Assembly: GCF_014647155.1 (NCBI RefSeq)
Contig: NZ_BMOQ01000007.1
Location: 62,001 to 126,000 of the forward strand
Source of the DNA: Halarchaeum nitratireducens
Lineage (GTDB): Archaea > Halobacteriota > Halobacteria > Halobacteriales > Halobacteriaceae
DNA: 64,000 bases
Reading direction: 5' to 3'
The notes beneath the pieces were generated by a model. That model made no database searches, had not been told where the DNA came from, and saw only the letters and a program-made list of their open reading frames with translations. Below, piece after piece: positions 50,963 through 59,135 of this stretch. The position numbers were made by a program, and so were the translations under genes. The stretch's first letter is position 1; every line of letters begins with the position of its first letter.

Positions 50963-52071
50963 GCGAGCACCTCGTTGAGCTCGCGGACGGCGCGCTCCGT
51001 CTCCGCCTCGGTGCCGCAGGTGATCCGCACGCACTCGGGGAGCCCGAAGCTCGAGCAGTCCCGCACGATGACGCCGCGCTCCTGCAGCGCCTCGGCGACG
51101 GCGCTCGCGTCGCCCACCTCCACGAGCAGGAAGTTCGCGTGACTCTCGTACGTCGGCGCGTCGACGTGCTCGGCCATGTACGTGCGACTCCACCGCGCCA
51201 TCTCGACCGTCTGCTCGACGTGCTCGTCGTCGTCGAGGGCGGCGAGGCCGGCGCGACAGGCGACGACGCTCGCCGCGAACGGCGTGTTCACGCGCGCGTA
51301 CGCCTCCGCCCACGACTCGGGGACGATCGCGTAGCCGAGGCGGAGCCCCGCGAGCCCGTACGCCTTCGAGAAGGTGCGGAGGACCGCGACGTCGTCACGC
51401 GGGGCGTGACTGGTAGCGTGCGACGCGTCGGCATCGTCTCGCCCCTCGACGAGACCGACGGCGCTCGGTGCGTCGGCGAACTCCCCGTACGCCTCGTCGA
51501 CGACGACGAGCGTCTCCTCGCGCGTCTCCTCGGCGATCCGCTCGATCGCGTCGAGCGCGAAGCGCGCGCCGCTGGGGTTGTGCGGGCTCGTGAGGTGGAC
51601 GATCCGCTCACCGTCGTAGGCGTCGAGGACGGCGTCGGCGGTGAGCGTGAAGCCGTCGTCGCCCGTCACGTCGTACTCGGCCACCTCGCCGTGGTGGAAG
51701 CGCGCGCTCATCCCGTAGTAGGCGAAGCCGGGCGCGGGGACGAGCACCGCGTCGCCGGGTTCGAGGGCGGCCCGCGAGAGGTAGTCGAGTGCGCCGTCGC
51801 CGCCGTTGGCGAGCCACACCTGCTCGTCCGCCACGCCCCAGCGCTCGGCGATGGCGGCCGTGAGGTCCTGGTGGTCCGCGGTGGGGTAGTGGTGTACCTC
51901 GTCGGCGCTGGCCTCGACGGCGTCGACGGCCGCGGGGCTCGGCCCGAACATGTTCTCGTTCGACGCGAGCTTGACGAACTCCTCGGGGTCGCGGCCGAGC
52001 TCGCGGGCGACTTCCTCGATGCCGCGGCCCGCGCGGTACTCGACGTGGTCCGAGAGGTCCCGTGGTCGCAT
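50959..52071 (-). CDS. hisC: Histidinol-phosphate aminotransferase
   Basis: 370 residues. Fold type I PLP enzyme: LASNENMFGPSPAAVDAVEAS opens the family pattern. VWLANGGDGALDYLSRAALEPGDAVLVPAPGFAYYGM holds the cofactor loop, VVDEAYGEFAD the PLP Asp, and RTFSKAYGLAGLRLGYAIVPE the Schiff-base Lys. It transaminates imidazole acetol phosphate with glutamate in histidine synthesis. It is the first gene of the operon with the adenylate kinase and phosphatidyltransferase genes; other his genes are elsewhere. ATG 52071 is well placed, with a 54-base gap to the dehydrogenase gene. Confidence 0.92.
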   Translation of the reverse strand: MRPRDLSDHVEYRAGRGIEEVARELGRDPEEFVKLASNENMFGPSPAAVDAVEASADEVHHYPTADHQDLTAAIAERWGVADEQVWLANGGDGALDYLSRAALEPGDAVLVPAPGFAYYGMSARFHHGEVAEYDVTGDDGFTLTADAVLDAYDGERIVHLTSPHNPSGARFALDAIERIAEETREETLVVVDEAYGEFADAPSAVGLVEGRDDADASHATSHAPRDDVAVLRTFSKAYGLAGLRLGYAIVPESWAEAYARVNTPFAASVVACRAGLAALDDDEHVEQTVEMARWSRTYMAEHVDAPTYESHANFLLVEVGDASAVAEALQERGVIVRDCSSFGLPECVRITCGTEAETERAVRELNEVLA

Positions 52072-52125
52072 GTCCCGAGAGAGCCGCCGCCGGGACTTAA
52101 AGCGGCCGATGCGCGGTGTCGTCGC

Positions 52126-53085
52126 CTATCGGTCGCCCGGTCCGACGGCGTGGACCGGAGTCTCGCCGGCGAGCGCTCGATCGACGTCGGCCGCGACCGT
52201 CTCGTTCGCCTCGGCGCGTGCCTCCGCGGAGTACCATCCCACGTGCGGGGTCGCGATCACGTCGTCGCGTTCGACGAGCGGCGATCCCTCGGGCGGCTCG
52301 GTCTCGAAGACGTCGAGACCCGCGGCCGCGATCGACCCGGCATCGAGCGCTGCCAGTAGCGCATTCTCGTCGACGACGCCGCCGCGACCGGTGTTCACGA
52401 CGACGCCGCGTTCGGGGAGCGCGTCGAACCACGCGGCGTCGACGAGGCCGCGCGTCGCGTCCGTGAGCGGCGCGTGCACCGAGAGGTGGTCGGCGGCGTC
52501 GCGGAGCCCCTCCGCGTCGACCTTCTCGACGCCGTGCTCGCGCATCACCTCGGCGTCCACGTACGGATCGTACGCGACGGCGTCGACGCCGAACCCCGCC
52601 AGTCGGTCCGCGACGCCCCGCGCGATGTCGCCGAAGGCGACGAGACCGACCGTGTCGCCGCTGAGGCGATGGAGTTCGGGGCCCGCCCACACGTCCCACG
52701 TGCCCCCGCTGACGCGCCGATCGTGCGCGGGGACGTCGCGGACGCACGCGAGGAGGAGCGAGAGGCTGTGCGTCGCAACCTCGTCCACGCAGTAGTCCGG
52801 CGCGTGCGTGACGGTGACCCCGAGGGCGGCCGCGGCGTCGACGTCGACGTTGTCGAGGCCGACCGAGACCTGTCCGTAGACGGCGAGGGCGTCGAGGCCG
52901 GCGAGGAGGTCGTGGGTCACGGCGAGGCGGCCCTTCGCTACGACGGCGTCGGCTTCGCGCTCGCGGACGGCGGCGCGGAACGCCTCAGGCGTGTCGAGCG
53001 GGGCGACGGAGACGTCGGCGGCGAGGCGGTCGCGGAACACCTGCGCGTCGAGCTTCGGGTCGTCGGCGAGGACGACGGTCGGCAT
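52126..53085 (-). CDS. D-isomer specific 2-hydroxyacid dehydrogenase
   Basis: 319 residues from ATG 53085 (MPTVVLADDPKLDAQVFRDR). The substrate domain leads to VSVGLDNVDVDAAAALGVTVTHAPDYCVDEVATHSL. The NAD domain has TVGLVAFGDIARGVADRLAGFGVDAVAYDP (GxGxxG variant) and the catalytic Arg, Glu and His occur in VVVNTGRGGVVDE, ETEPPEGSPLVERDDVIATPHVGW. It interconverts 2-oxo and 2-hydroxy acids with NAD(P). GFGDIA is slightly unusual because the first Gly is replaced by Ala (VAFGDIARG). The longer start is rejected as a low-complexity extension. Monocistronic, directly upstream of hisC on the same strand. Confidence 0.9.
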   Translation of the reverse strand: MPTVVLADDPKLDAQVFRDRLAADVSVAPLDTPEAFRAAVREREADAVVAKGRLAVTHDLLAGLDALAVYGQVSVGLDNVDVDAAAALGVTVTHAPDYCVDEVATHSLSLLLACVRDVPAHDRRVSGGTWDVWAGPELHRLSGDTVGLVAFGDIARGVADRLAGFGVDAVAYDPYVDAEVMREHGVEKVDAEGLRDAADHLSVHAPLTDATRGLVDAAWFDALPERGVVVNTGRGGVVDENALLAALDAGSIAAAGLDVFETEPPEGSPLVERDDVIATPHVGWYSAEARAEANETVAADVDRALAGETPVHAVGPGDR

Positions 53086-53263
53086 GAGTAAGCGGACGGC
53101 GGGCACCGCCTTGATCGTTGGCACCACCGCTCCGTGACGTGGAGCCACGGAGCGGCGCGACGGAGACCGGGGAACGATCCACCGGGGGCACGCCGCGCGA
53201 GCTTCTCCCCGAGCACGTCGCGTGACCGCTACGCCTTAGGTGCCGCCGTCCGCACGGGAGCCT

Positions 53264-53722
53264 ATGGCGACAGCACTCTCCGCGAGCCTCGCGATCCACC
53301 TGATCTTCGCCGCGCTGTGGACCGGGAGCGTCCTCTACTTCACGTACGCCGTCCTCCCGCTCGGACGGGGGGGCGAGCTCTCGGCCAGCGCGCTCGGATC
53401 GGTGACGAGCAAACTCACGACCGTCACACGCGTCAGCGCCGTCGTGCAGCTCCTCACCGGCGCCTTCATGTCGAGCCCGATGGGCGTGGCGACGACGACC
53501 GCCTACTGGTCGAGCACGCGCGGCTACCTCGTCATCGCCATGGTCGTCCTCTGGCTCGCGCTCGCCGCCCTCACCGAGATGGGCGCGTCGACGATCCGCG
53601 ACGGCATCGCCGTCGATAAGGTCCGCAGCCCCGCCCGCGACGCCTCGACGCGACTCCGCGCCGCGAGCGTCGTCGCGTTCCTCCTCCTCCTCGACGCCGG
53701 CGCGCTCACCGCCGGCCTCTGA
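53264..53722 (+). CDS. Four-TM membrane protein, CopD-like
   Basis: 152 residues from ATG 53264 (MATALSASLAIHLIFAALWT). Hydrophobic segments: LAIHLIFAALWTGSVLYFTYAVL, VTRVSAVVQLLTGAF, GYLVIAMVVLWLALAALTEMG and AASVVAFLLLLDAGALTAG. The IHLxxAALWxGxxxF step with a membrane His is reminiscent of CopD/heme-binding four-helix families. No close function is known to me. It faces away from the dehydrogenase gene and is followed after 94 bases by another small membrane protein. Confidence 0.65.
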   Translation: MATALSASLAIHLIFAALWTGSVLYFTYAVLPLGRGGELSASALGSVTSKLTTVTRVSAVVQLLTGAFMSSPMGVATTTAYWSSTRGYLVIAMVVLWLALAALTEMGASTIRDGIAVDKVRSPARDASTRLRAASVVAFLLLLDAGALTAGL

Positions 53723-53816
53723 ATCGGGCGCGGCTCCCGGTTCGATCCCCGCGGGGCACGACGAACGGCCCGCGACCACCCGATCGCTTTTCGTCCTCCG
53801 CCCCGTTCTCCGCCCC

Positions 53817-54164
53817 ATGGCAAGCGCGATCGGTTCGCTGTTGTTGTTCGTGATCAGCCTCCTCGTCGGCGGCCTCGGAATCTACGTCGGCGCACGCGTC
53901 ATCACCGGCGTCGAGGACTACTCGCACGCCGTGATCACCGCGCTCATCGGCGCGATCGCGTGGGCGGTGCTCTCGTGGATCCCGCTGCTCGGCGGGCTCC
54001 TCGCCCTGATCGCGTACGTCGCCGTCATCAACTGGCGCTACCGGGGCGGCTGGGTGAACGCGATCCTGATCGCGCTCGTCGCGTGGATCGCCACCGCCGT
54101 CGTCGTCTTCGTCCTCGGCGCGCTCGGCGTCCCCGTCACCGGAATCGGCGTTCTCGGGGCCTGA
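53817..54164 (+). CDS. Small hydrophobic membrane protein, unknown
   Basis: 115 residues with four predicted segments (GSLLLFVISLLVGGLGIYVGARVI, AVITALIGAIAWAVLSWIPLLGGLLALIAYVAVI, WVNAILIALVAWIATAVVVFVLGALGV). GIYVGARVITGVEDYSHAVITALIGA is a glycine-zipper-like hairpin. Similar proteins are common in haloarchaea without assigned function. It may form a pair with the four-TM gene upstream, and it is convergent with the FAA-hydrolase gene (six-base gap). Confidence 0.7.
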   Translation: MASAIGSLLLFVISLLVGGLGIYVGARVITGVEDYSHAVITALIGAIAWAVLSWIPLLGGLLALIAYVAVINWRYRGGWVNAILIALVAWIATAVVVFVLGALGVPVTGIGVLGA

Positions 54165-54170
54165 TCCGGC

Positions 54171-54908
54171 TCAGTCCCGACGGACGTCGTGTTCGAGGGT
54201 ACCGATGCCCTCGATCTCGGCCTCGACGTGGTCGCCGGCTTCGAGCGGCCCGACGCCCTCCGGCGTCCCCGTGAGGATCACGTCGCCCTCTTCGAGCGTC
54301 ATGTACCGCGTGATCTCCTCGATCAGCGTCGGCACGTCGAAGATGAAGTGCTCGGTGTTCGAGGACTGGCGCACCTCGCCGTTCACGCGGAGTTCGAGCG
54401 CCGCGCCGTTCGGATCGACGTGCTCGGGGTCGGCGAGCACCGGCCCGAGGGGACACGCGCCGTCGAAGGCCTTCCCGCGCACCCAGTTCTGCTCGCGCGA
54501 TTGGTCGTCGCGGTTCGAGACGTCGTCCGCGATCGTGTAGCCCGCGACGACGTCGGACGCGTCCGCGGCCGCCACGTTCCGGCACTGCTCGCCGATCACG
54601 ACCCCGAACTCGATCTCGTGCTCGATGTTCTCGCGCTCTCGCGGGAGCGTCACGGCGTCGCCGTGGCCCGCGACGGCGTTCGGCGGTTTCAAGAAGAGCA
54701 GCGGCCGATCCGGCACGTCCTCGTTGCGCTCTTCGGCGTGCTTCGCGTAGTTGCGCCCGATACAGACGATCTTCGAGGGTTCGCAGGGCGGGAGGACGTC
54801 CACGTCGTCGGCGGCGTACGTCCGGCCGCCGAAGCTGACGGTTCCATCGTCGTGGTACTCGCCCTCTCGGACCGCGCCTGCCTCGTCGCGGAAGCGAACG
54901 TGTCGCAT
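54171..54908 (-). CDS. Fumarylacetoacetate hydrolase family protein
   Basis: 245 residues. PSKIVCIGRNYAKHAEERNEDVPDRPLLFLKPPNAVAGHGD is the FAH-fold opening. The metal ligands lie in NIEHEIEFGVVIGEQ (ExE) and VVAGYTIADDVSNRD (Asp); VILTGTPEGVGPLEAGDHVEAEIEGIGTL closes the barrel. Members hydrolyse C-C bonds of acylpyruvates or isomerise ring-cleavage products. The substrate is unknown. A N-terminal extension of about 45 residues (VRFRDEAGAVREGEYHDDGTVSF) is usual in archaeal members. Confidence 0.92.
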   Translation of the reverse strand: MRHVRFRDEAGAVREGEYHDDGTVSFGGRTYAADDVDVLPPCEPSKIVCIGRNYAKHAEERNEDVPDRPLLFLKPPNAVAGHGDAVTLPRERENIEHEIEFGVVIGEQCRNVAAADASDVVAGYTIADDVSNRDDQSREQNWVRGKAFDGACPLGPVLADPEHVDPNGAALELRVNGEVRQSSNTEHFIFDVPTLIEEITRYMTLEEGDVILTGTPEGVGPLEAGDHVEAEIEGIGTLEHDVRRD

Positions 54909-54953
54909 GCGTGGCCGATTCGCGCGGCGGAGGCTAAGCGTTGGGGTTCGTCG

Positions 54954-55937
54954 TCACCAGCGGTGGTGGACGTACTCTTTCACGTACGCCTCGTAGACGT
55001 CCCGGGCCGCCCCGTGCTGGCGGTGGCTGAGGGGCGCGAGCTCCGCGGCTTCGACGTTCTCCGCGATGTGTTCGGGCGACGTGCTTCCCGGAATCACGGT
55101 CGAGACGGCGTCGTGGTCGAGGATCCAGCGGAGGGCGAACTGCGCGAGCGTCACGTCCGCCGGCGTGTACGCGGCGAGTTCGTCCGCGGCGTGCGCGCCG
55201 ACGTCCTGCGGGACGCCCGCGAACGTCTCGCCGACGTCGAAGGCCTCGCCCTCGACGTTGAAGTTCCGGTGGTCGCTCTCCGGGAACTCCGACTCCGCGT
55301 CGATCGCGCCCGTCAGCAGGCCCGAGGCGAGCGGGACGCGGACGATGACGCCGACGTCTTCCGCGGCCGCCCGATCGAGGAAGCGCTCCGCGGGGCGCTG
55401 ACGGAACGGGTTGAAGATGATCTGTACCGTCTCGACGCCGTCGTACTCGACGGCCTTCAGCCCCTCCTCGACGCGCTCGACGGAGACGCCGTAGTGGGCG
55501 AGCAGGCCGTCGTCCTTCAGCACGTCGAGCGCGTCGAACGTCTCGGGCTGGTAGTAGGCGTCCGTCGGCGGGCAGTGGAGCTGGAGCAGATCGAGCGCGT
55601 CGACGTCGAGGGTCTCGCGCGAGCGCTCGACGAACTCGCGCAGGTGGTCCTCGTCGTAGTCGGCGGCGACGTGCGGATCGAGGCGGCGGCCCGCCTTCGT
55701 CGCCACCGTCGGGGTCTCCGCTCGCTCGGCGAGCACCTCGGCGATCAGGCGCTCCGAGCGCCCGTCGCCGTAGACGTCCGCGGTGTCGAGGAATGTGATC
55801 CCCTCGTCGAGCGCCGCGTGCAGCGCCTCGCGGGCCTCCGCCTCGCCGACTTCGCCCCAGTCGCTCCCGATCTCCCACGTGCCGAGACCGATCGGCGTCA
55901 CGTCGAGCCCCGTCGATCCGAGGGTGCGTTCGTCCAT
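54954..55937 (-). CDS. Aldo/keto reductase
   Basis: 327 residues. Catalytic residues in order: GITFLDTADVYGDGRSERLIAEVL (Asp, Tyr), PTVATKAGRRLDPH (Lys), ALDLLQLHCPPTDAYY (His); VSTVIPGSTSPEHIAENVEAAEL is the cofactor site, and RDVYEAYVKEYVHHRW is the C-terminal tail. It is longer than its paralogue at 35647, and belongs to the YajO/Tas-like subgroup. It probably reduces or oxidises sugar aldehydes or ketones. It faces the UPF0173 gene divergently across a 148-base gap. Confidence 0.92.
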   Translation of the reverse strand: MDERTLGSTGLDVTPIGLGTWEIGSDWGEVGEAEAREALHAALDEGITFLDTADVYGDGRSERLIAEVLAERAETPTVATKAGRRLDPHVAADYDEDHLREFVERSRETLDVDALDLLQLHCPPTDAYYQPETFDALDVLKDDGLLAHYGVSVERVEEGLKAVEYDGVETVQIIFNPFRQRPAERFLDRAAAEDVGVIVRVPLASGLLTGAIDAESEFPESDHRNFNVEGEAFDVGETFAGVPQDVGAHAADELAAYTPADVTLAQFALRWILDHDAVSTVIPGSTSPEHIAENVEAAELAPLSHRQHGAARDVYEAYVKEYVHHRW

Positions 55938-56085
55938 ACGGGCCCTCGCGGCGGGCGCTCCCTAACGGTTCGGGTCTCGGCCGTCGCGGCCGCCGCGACG
56001 CGGGTGCGCGCTCGACGGCGCGGAGGCGGCGGGATCCACCCGGCCGACAGGCTTTATGACGCGTCCGCGAGTAGTCGATGCCGTC

Positions 56086-56814
56086 ATGGAGATCACTTGG
56101 TACGGCCACTCCACGTTCGGCGTCGAGATCGGTGACGAGACGCTCCTCATCGATCCGTTCTTCGACAACCCGAAGACGGAGACCGACCCCGAGGAGCTCG
56201 ACCCCGACTACGTGTTGCTCACGCACGGCCACGCCGACCACATCGCCGACGTCGATCGGTTCCGCGGCGCGCACTTCGTCGCCACCCCGGAAGTCGTCAG
56301 CTACGTCACCGACGAGTACGGCATCGAGGACGCCACCGGGATGAACCTCGGCGGCACCTTCGAGACCGAATCGGCCTACATCACGATGGTCCGCGCCGAC
56401 CACACGAACGGCCTCGACACCGACTACGGCGCGTCGGGCGGGATGCCCGCCGGCTACGTCATCAGCGACACCAAGCCCACGCAGGTCTCCGACGACGAGT
56501 CCCAGACCTTCTACCACGCCGGCGACACCGCGCTGCAGACGGAGATGCGCGACGTCATCGCGCCGTATCTGGAGCCGGACGTCGCCGCCGTCCCCATCGG
56601 CGACCACTACACGATGGGCCCGTGGCAGGCCGCCGTCGCCGTCGACTGGCTCGACGTGGACTACGCCGTCCCCATCCACTACGACACCTTCCCGCCGATC
56701 GAGCAGGACACCGACGACTTCGTCCGCGAGGTCGAAGCGACCGGTAGCACCGCGGACGTCGTCGTCCTCGACGGCGACGAGTCCCTCGACCTCGGCGGCG
56801 AACTCGGCTACTGA
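56086..56814 (+). CDS. Metal-dependent hydrolase, UPF0173 family
   Basis: 242 residues from ATG 56086 ([20 protein letters not shown]). The metallo-beta-lactamase ligands occur as [18 protein letters not shown] (HxHxDH), MVRADHTNG and FYHAGDTAL, with [18 protein letters not shown] and [13 protein letters not shown] at the end, the UPF0173 pattern. It probably binds two zinc ions and hydrolyses an ester or phosphodiester; no substrate is known for most members. ATG at 56056 in the same frame is less likely because it precedes the conserved strand by ten residues. Confidence 0.9.
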   Translation: MEITWYGHSTFGVEIGDETLLIDPFFDNPKTETDPEELDPDYVLLTHGHADHIADVDRFRGAHFVATPEVVSYVTDEYGIEDATGMNLGGTFETESAYITMVRADHTNGLDTDYGASGGMPAGYVISDTKPTQVSDDESQTFYHAGDTALQTEMRDVIAPYLEPDVAAVPIGDHYTMGPWQAAVAVDWLDVDYAVPIHYDTFPPIEQDTDDFVREVEATGSTADVVVLDGDESLDLGGELGY

Positions 56815-56926
56815 GGCGCCCGGCTCCGGTAGCTGCCGTCGTCTCGGCATCCGTCTTCCGACTACCTACCGTCTCGTTTTCGCCGGCCTCGATCGCGTGC
56901 GCGTCGTCGATGTCCGTTGTTTCCCG

Positions 56927-57035
56927 CTCTCATCGCTCTCTACTCCCCACCGTTCGCTATCCGCATTGCTTTTTCACTCTCATCGTCCACTATCCTCACC
57001 GCTTTTTCGCCCTCATCGCTCCCCAAGCTATATCG
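56927..57035 (+). promoter_or_regulatory. Repeat-containing upstream region and TATA box of the alcohol dehydrogenase gene
   Basis: The 257-base gap before adh is pyrimidine-rich and repetitive. GCTTTTTCACTCTCATCG (56968-56985) recurs 33 bases later as GCTTTTTCGCCCTCATCG (57001-57018), and CTCTCATCG is found once more 50 bases upstream (56927-56935). CTATATCG at 57028-57035 is a strong TATA candidate 37-44 bases before the ATG. The repeats just upstream of TATA are in the place expected for activator binding. Confidence 0.6.
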
Positions 57036-57071
57036 AGCGCGCCGCGAAACCCACCGAACGGGTACATCACA

Positions 57072-58181
57072 ATGGACGCGAAAGCCGCAGTCGTACGCGA
57101 AGAGGGCGGATCGTTCGAGATCGAGGACGTACAGCTCGAGGATCCGCGACCGGACGAGGTGCTCGTCCGCGTCGTCGGGGCCGGCGTCTGTCACACTGAC
57201 ATGACCGTCCGCGATCAGCTGTATCCGACGCCGCTCCCCGTGGTGCTCGGCCACGAGGGATCGGGGGTCGTCGAGGCCGTCGGCGAGAACGTGACGCGCG
57301 TCGAACCCGGCGACAACGTCGTGATGAGCTTCGACTACGACGGCACCTGCGAGCAGTGTCGGGACGGCCATCCCGCGTACTGCGAGTCGTTCTTCGAGCA
57401 CAACTTCGGCGGCTCCCGGCCCACCGACGAGACGTCACCGATCTCGCAGGACGGCGAGTCCATCAGCGGCCGCTTCTTCGGTCAGTCCTCCTTCGCCACG
57501 CACGCGATCGCCACTGAGCGGAACGTCGTCCCCGTCGGCGACGACGTTCCGCTCGAACTCCTCGGCCCGCTCGGGTGCGGCATCCAGACCGGCGCCGGCG
57601 GCGTCATCAACACCCTCGATCCGCAGGCCGGCTCCTCCATCGCGGTCTTCGGTGCGGGCTCCGTCGGCCTCTCCGCCGTCATGGCCGCCGACGTCAAGGG
57701 CTGTACGGACATCATCGCCGTCGACCTCCAAGAGGGGCGTCTCGACAAGGCGCTCGAACTCGGCGCCACCGACGTCGTCAACCCCGACGACGTGGACGAC
57801 GTCGTCGAGGCGCTGGACGATCTCGTCGGCGGCGTCGACTACGCCCTCGAAACGAGCGGCGTCGCCGCCGTCGCCGAACAGGCCACCGACGCCCTCGGAC
57901 AGCGCGGCACGCTCGGCATCGTCGGCGCGCCCGCGATGGGAACCGAGGCCAGCTACGACGTCAACGACCATATCCTCACCGGCCGCAACATCGTCGGCGT
58001 CGCCGAGGGCGACTCCAACCCCCAGCAGTTCATCCCCGACCTCATCGACCTCTATCGCCGCGGGAAGTTCCCCTTCGACGAACTCGTCACTTACTACGAC
58101 TTCGAGGAGATCGAACAGGCCGTCGCCGACTCCGAGAGCGGCGAGACGATCAAGCCCGTCCTCCGCGTGAGCGAGGCCTAA
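57072..58181 (+). CDS. Zinc-dependent alcohol dehydrogenase (aryl/benzyl alcohol type)
   Basis: 369 residues from ATG 57072. GAGVCHTDMTVRDQLYPTPLPVVLGHEGSGVVEAVG holds the catalytic Cys-His-Thr and GHE boxes. CEQCRDGHPAYCESFF is a reduced structural-zinc lobe with three obvious Cys. VFGAGSVGLSAVMAADVKGC is the NAD loop. The sequence GRFFGQSSFATHAIATERNVV and LGCGIQTGAGGVINTL are typical of class III/aryl-alcohol dehydrogenase relatives. It oxidises an alcohol to aldehyde with NAD(P). The longer frame upstream runs through the repeat region and lacks coding character. It is monocistronic with a strong promoter and repeats (56927-57035), suggesting inducible control. Confidence 0.92.
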   Translation: MDAKAAVVREEGGSFEIEDVQLEDPRPDEVLVRVVGAGVCHTDMTVRDQLYPTPLPVVLGHEGSGVVEAVGENVTRVEPGDNVVMSFDYDGTCEQCRDGHPAYCESFFEHNFGGSRPTDETSPISQDGESISGRFFGQSSFATHAIATERNVVPVGDDVPLELLGPLGCGIQTGAGGVINTLDPQAGSSIAVFGAGSVGLSAVMAADVKGCTDIIAVDLQEGRLDKALELGATDVVNPDDVDDVVEALDDLVGGVDYALETSGVAAVAEQATDALGQRGTLGIVGAPAMGTEASYDVNDHILTGRNIVGVAEGDSNPQQFIPDLIDLYRRGKFPFDELVTYYDFEEIEQAVADSESGETIKPVLRVSEA

Positions 58182-58196
58182 GGGCGCTGCTGCGGG

Positions 58197-58643
58197 TCAG
58201 TTCGGCGTGTGCCTGAGGAGGCGCGCGATCGACTCGTCGCCGCGCTCGCGGTGGCGCTTCGCGTGACAGGCCCGACAGAGCGTCTCCCCGTCGCCGAGGC
58301 CGTACAGCATCTCCTCGCTTCGGTCCTCGTACCGGCGGCGGATCTTCTGGTAGCATCTCTTAATTATCCGATCGCTATATTCGAATCCTTCGAGGAGCGA
58401 CTCGAATAGCTCGTCATTCTCTCGACAGTTCGGATGATAGGCTCGCGTAGTCTTTGACCGAGCGCCGGCTGTGTCCCATTTAACAGTCAAGGCGGCGACG
58501 ATGATAGCGACTAAGAATACATTGATACCTCCTGGGCCAGGCGAGCTTAAATCCCGGAGTGAGATCGAGTTGAATACGTCGCGGCCGACCCGCTTCTGGA
58601 ACTCCGATAATTCAAGCGAGTCGACGACGCAATCGTAGATCAT
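58197..58643 (-). CDS. Hypothetical protein with HNH-like C-terminal motif
   Basis: 148 residues. One hydrophobic segment (GGINVFLVAIIVAALTV) lies near residue 45. The tail GDGETLCRACHAKRHRERGDESIARLLRHTPN has the CxxCHxxxH pattern of the second half of HNH nuclease domains, while the first half (CxxC plus HH) is not evident. DNA changes from GC-rich at 58197-58320 to clearly AT-richer upstream (58321-58643), suggesting a join between old and acquired sequence. It may be a remnant or chimera rather than a working nuclease. It lies just before the restriction gene and converges with adh. Confidence 0.45.
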   Translation of the reverse strand: MIYDCVVDSLELSEFQKRVGRDVFNSISLRDLSSPGPGGINVFLVAIIVAALTVKWDTAGARSKTTRAYHPNCRENDELFESLLEGFEYSDRIIKRCYQKIRRRYEDRSEEMLYGLGDGETLCRACHAKRHRERGDESIARLLRHTPN

Positions 58644-58671
58644 GAAATCATCTATCCGACGTTGCCGATCA

Positions 58672-58863
58672 TTATCTACCCATTCCCGATTCCAGACCCC
58701 CCGTATTGTATAATGTCAGATTCGAGTGGTGGCGTTCGAATGTGATGCTATGATCTAACCGATACCATCCATCATACCTTGCGTCTTCATCGTTCGCGTG
58801 AAACTTCGTGTGGCTATCCGTATCCCACTCTTCCAACGGCTCTGGTTGTGACTCGTCGTACAT
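58672..58863 (-). CDS. Small hypothetical protein in AT-rich segment
   Basis: 63 residues (MYDESQPEPLEEWDTDSHTK...SHFERHHSNL-like tail region), acidic, without signal or membrane segment. Codon use is less GC-biased than in neighbours, in line with the AT-richer island around it. It follows the same direction as the HNH-like frame and ends 29 bases upstream of that start. I recognise no family. The gene may be spurious. Confidence 0.3.
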   Translation of the reverse strand: MYDESQPEPLEEWDTDSHTKFHANDEDARYDGWYRLDHSITFERHHSNLTLYNTGGLESGMGR

Positions 58864-59082
58864 TGATTTCTCCGAGAGAGAACACCAGCATCGGGCACGC
58901 TTCTCGCTAAGAAGGATTCAGGAACGCGACCAAATCTGATTCAGCCGGTTATCACTCCAGCATTCTCTCACCCCTCTGTTCGGGGCAGGTGTCTTGAAGC
59001 TATCTCTGTAGGGGGTTTCCACCTCGGATCTCCGAAAGCACCCTTCCCGCCCTCTTGGGCCCCCACTCTGCCACCTATTCCG

Positions 59083-59094
59083 TATCTTTATTTA
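59083..59094 (+). promoter_or_regulatory. Probable TATA element of the restriction-modification gene
   Basis: ATCTTTATTTAC stands in the gap before the ATG at 59136. The core TTTATTTA is 44-51 bases upstream, giving a predicted start near 59113 and a leader of about 20 bases. The whole region 58644-59135 is AT-richer than the window average. Confidence 0.5.
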
Positions 59095-59135
59095 CTCAAC
59101 TGTTCCTGTCATGTATAACGGACTCTCTCGCATTC

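Noticed and set aside
54189-56135. Plus-strand frame of 648 codons across two minus-strand genes
   Set aside because: It crosses the FAA hydrolase and aldo/keto reductase genes and the gap between them, which no real gene would do.
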